From assembly GCA_029266455.1 (NCBI GenBank), contig JAQSWV010000002.1, positions 1 to 64,000 of the forward strand: a stretch of DNA of 64,000 bases. Reading direction: 5' to 3'. The stretch comes from Nocardioidaceae bacterium. Its GTDB lineage: Bacteria > Actinomycetota > Actinomycetes > Propionibacteriales > Nocardioidaceae. The notes below the pieces were generated by a model, which saw only the letters and a list, made by a program, of their open reading frames with translations, had not been told where the DNA came from and did not search any database. The position numbers and the translations under genes are program-made. Below, piece by piece: positions 63,861 to 64,000 of this stretch; position 1 is the first letter of the stretch, and the number at the start of each line of letters is the position of its first letter.

Positions 63861-64000
63861 GCGGACAGCTCGTAGCGAGGGTTGAACAGGACCTTGCGGC
63901 CGTCACTGCATCCCAGGCGACCGTGCACGGTGAGCTGGCGTCCGGGACCTATCCCGGAGATCTGCCGCCGGCCCAGCCACACCAGGGTCACCGTGCCGCT
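63857..64000 (-). CDS. OB-fold nucleic-acid-binding domain protein, C-terminal part
   Basis: The last 47 codons of a minus-strand gene whose start is beyond the window. The visible part reads SGTVTLVWLGRRQISGIGPG, then QLTVHGRLGCSDGRKVLFNPRYELSA, which is the C-terminal half of the OB-fold domain found at this locus in actinobacteria (Rv2694c type). It overlaps the DUF3159 start by four bases, so the two are co-transcribed. Function unknown; nucleic-acid binding is inferred from the fold. Confidence 0.8.
   Translation of the reverse strand, partial: SGTVTLVWLGRRQISGIGPGRQLTVHGRLGCSDGRKVLFNPRYELSA

Overview
The window is chromosomal DNA from a high-GC actinobacterium. Evidence for this is the strong G/C third-position bias, the frequent GTG starts, the many 4-base ATGA/GTGA gene overlaps, an F420/FMN-type PPOX protein, an LigB-type ATP-dependent DNA ligase, and a 3' end (about 58.4-64 kb) that keeps the order RNA methyltransferase - APC permease - TrkA - TrkA - DUF3159 - OB-fold protein, known from M. 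tuberculosis (Rv2689c-Rv2694c region) and other actinobacteria. Several families are ones I associate with Nocardioides-like genomes, but that placement is inference. I saw no rRNA, tRNA, CRISPR array, insertion sequence or prophage.

Layout. 0-11.3 kb is a loose accessory stretch: a cut-off metallo-beta-lactamase-fold hydrolase, an epoxide-hydrolase-like enzyme, a small membrane protein, a GT-C-like membrane protein that looks internally shortened, an ECF sigma / zinc-finger anti-sigma / ABC transporter operon (4137-7924, minus), a DUF3616 protein, and a TetR/membrane-protein pair with a 20-bp perfect palindrome. The last 38 bases of the hydrolase gene at 1-425 reappear at 11177-11214, so the stretch is bounded by a partial direct repeat. 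11.3-21.9 kb: a serine hydrolase lacking its C-terminal motif region, an HpcH/HpaI aldolase, an SHMT-like PLP enzyme, then an APC permease, an L-Ala-D/L-Glu-type dipeptide epimerase, a cytoplasmic class-A-like serine hydrolase, a glutathionyl-hydroquinone-reductase-like protein, a PPOX protein, a cytoplasmic NlpC/P60 peptidase and a ferritin-like/VIT1 iron or manganese transporter. The epimerase plus leaderless NlpC/P60 resembles the Bacillus YkfB-YkfC murein-peptide recycling pair.

22-27.2 kb: App1-type phosphatase, TerC, SppA, beta-carbonic anhydrase, ferritin-like protein. 27.4-34.7 kb: one operon with a clear sigma-70-type promoter, holding a complete family-5 (Dpp/Opp-type) ABC importer followed by a BKACE enzyme and an L-carnitine-dehydrogenase-like enzyme; this looks like import and catabolism of carnitine or a related beta-hydroxy amine. 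34.7-48.7 kb: uvrB (with a truncated alpha/beta-hydrolase remnant abutting its 3' end), a divergent DNA glycosylase/DNA ligase pair, secreted repeat proteins (including an M23 peptidase with VCBS-like repeats), DUF1232 and winged-helix proteins, TesB thioesterase and a PAC2 protein.

48.7-64 kb: core housekeeping: cationic amino acid permease, dxs, HIT protein, membrane protein behind a possible 15-codon leader, flavin-reductase-like protein, TSUP exporter, acnA (a 12-bp palindrome lies in its promoter region), 23S/tRNA m5U-type methyltransferase, APC permease, two TrkA potassium-gating subunits (behind 10-bp phased tandem repeats), DUF3159 and a partial OB-fold gene. Most attractive for follow-up: the sigma/anti-sigma operon in which the anti-sigma protein appears to be a third permease-like subunit of the ABC transporter it is encoded with, the Ykf-like recycling cluster, and the carnitine-type operon with a peptide-class transporter.
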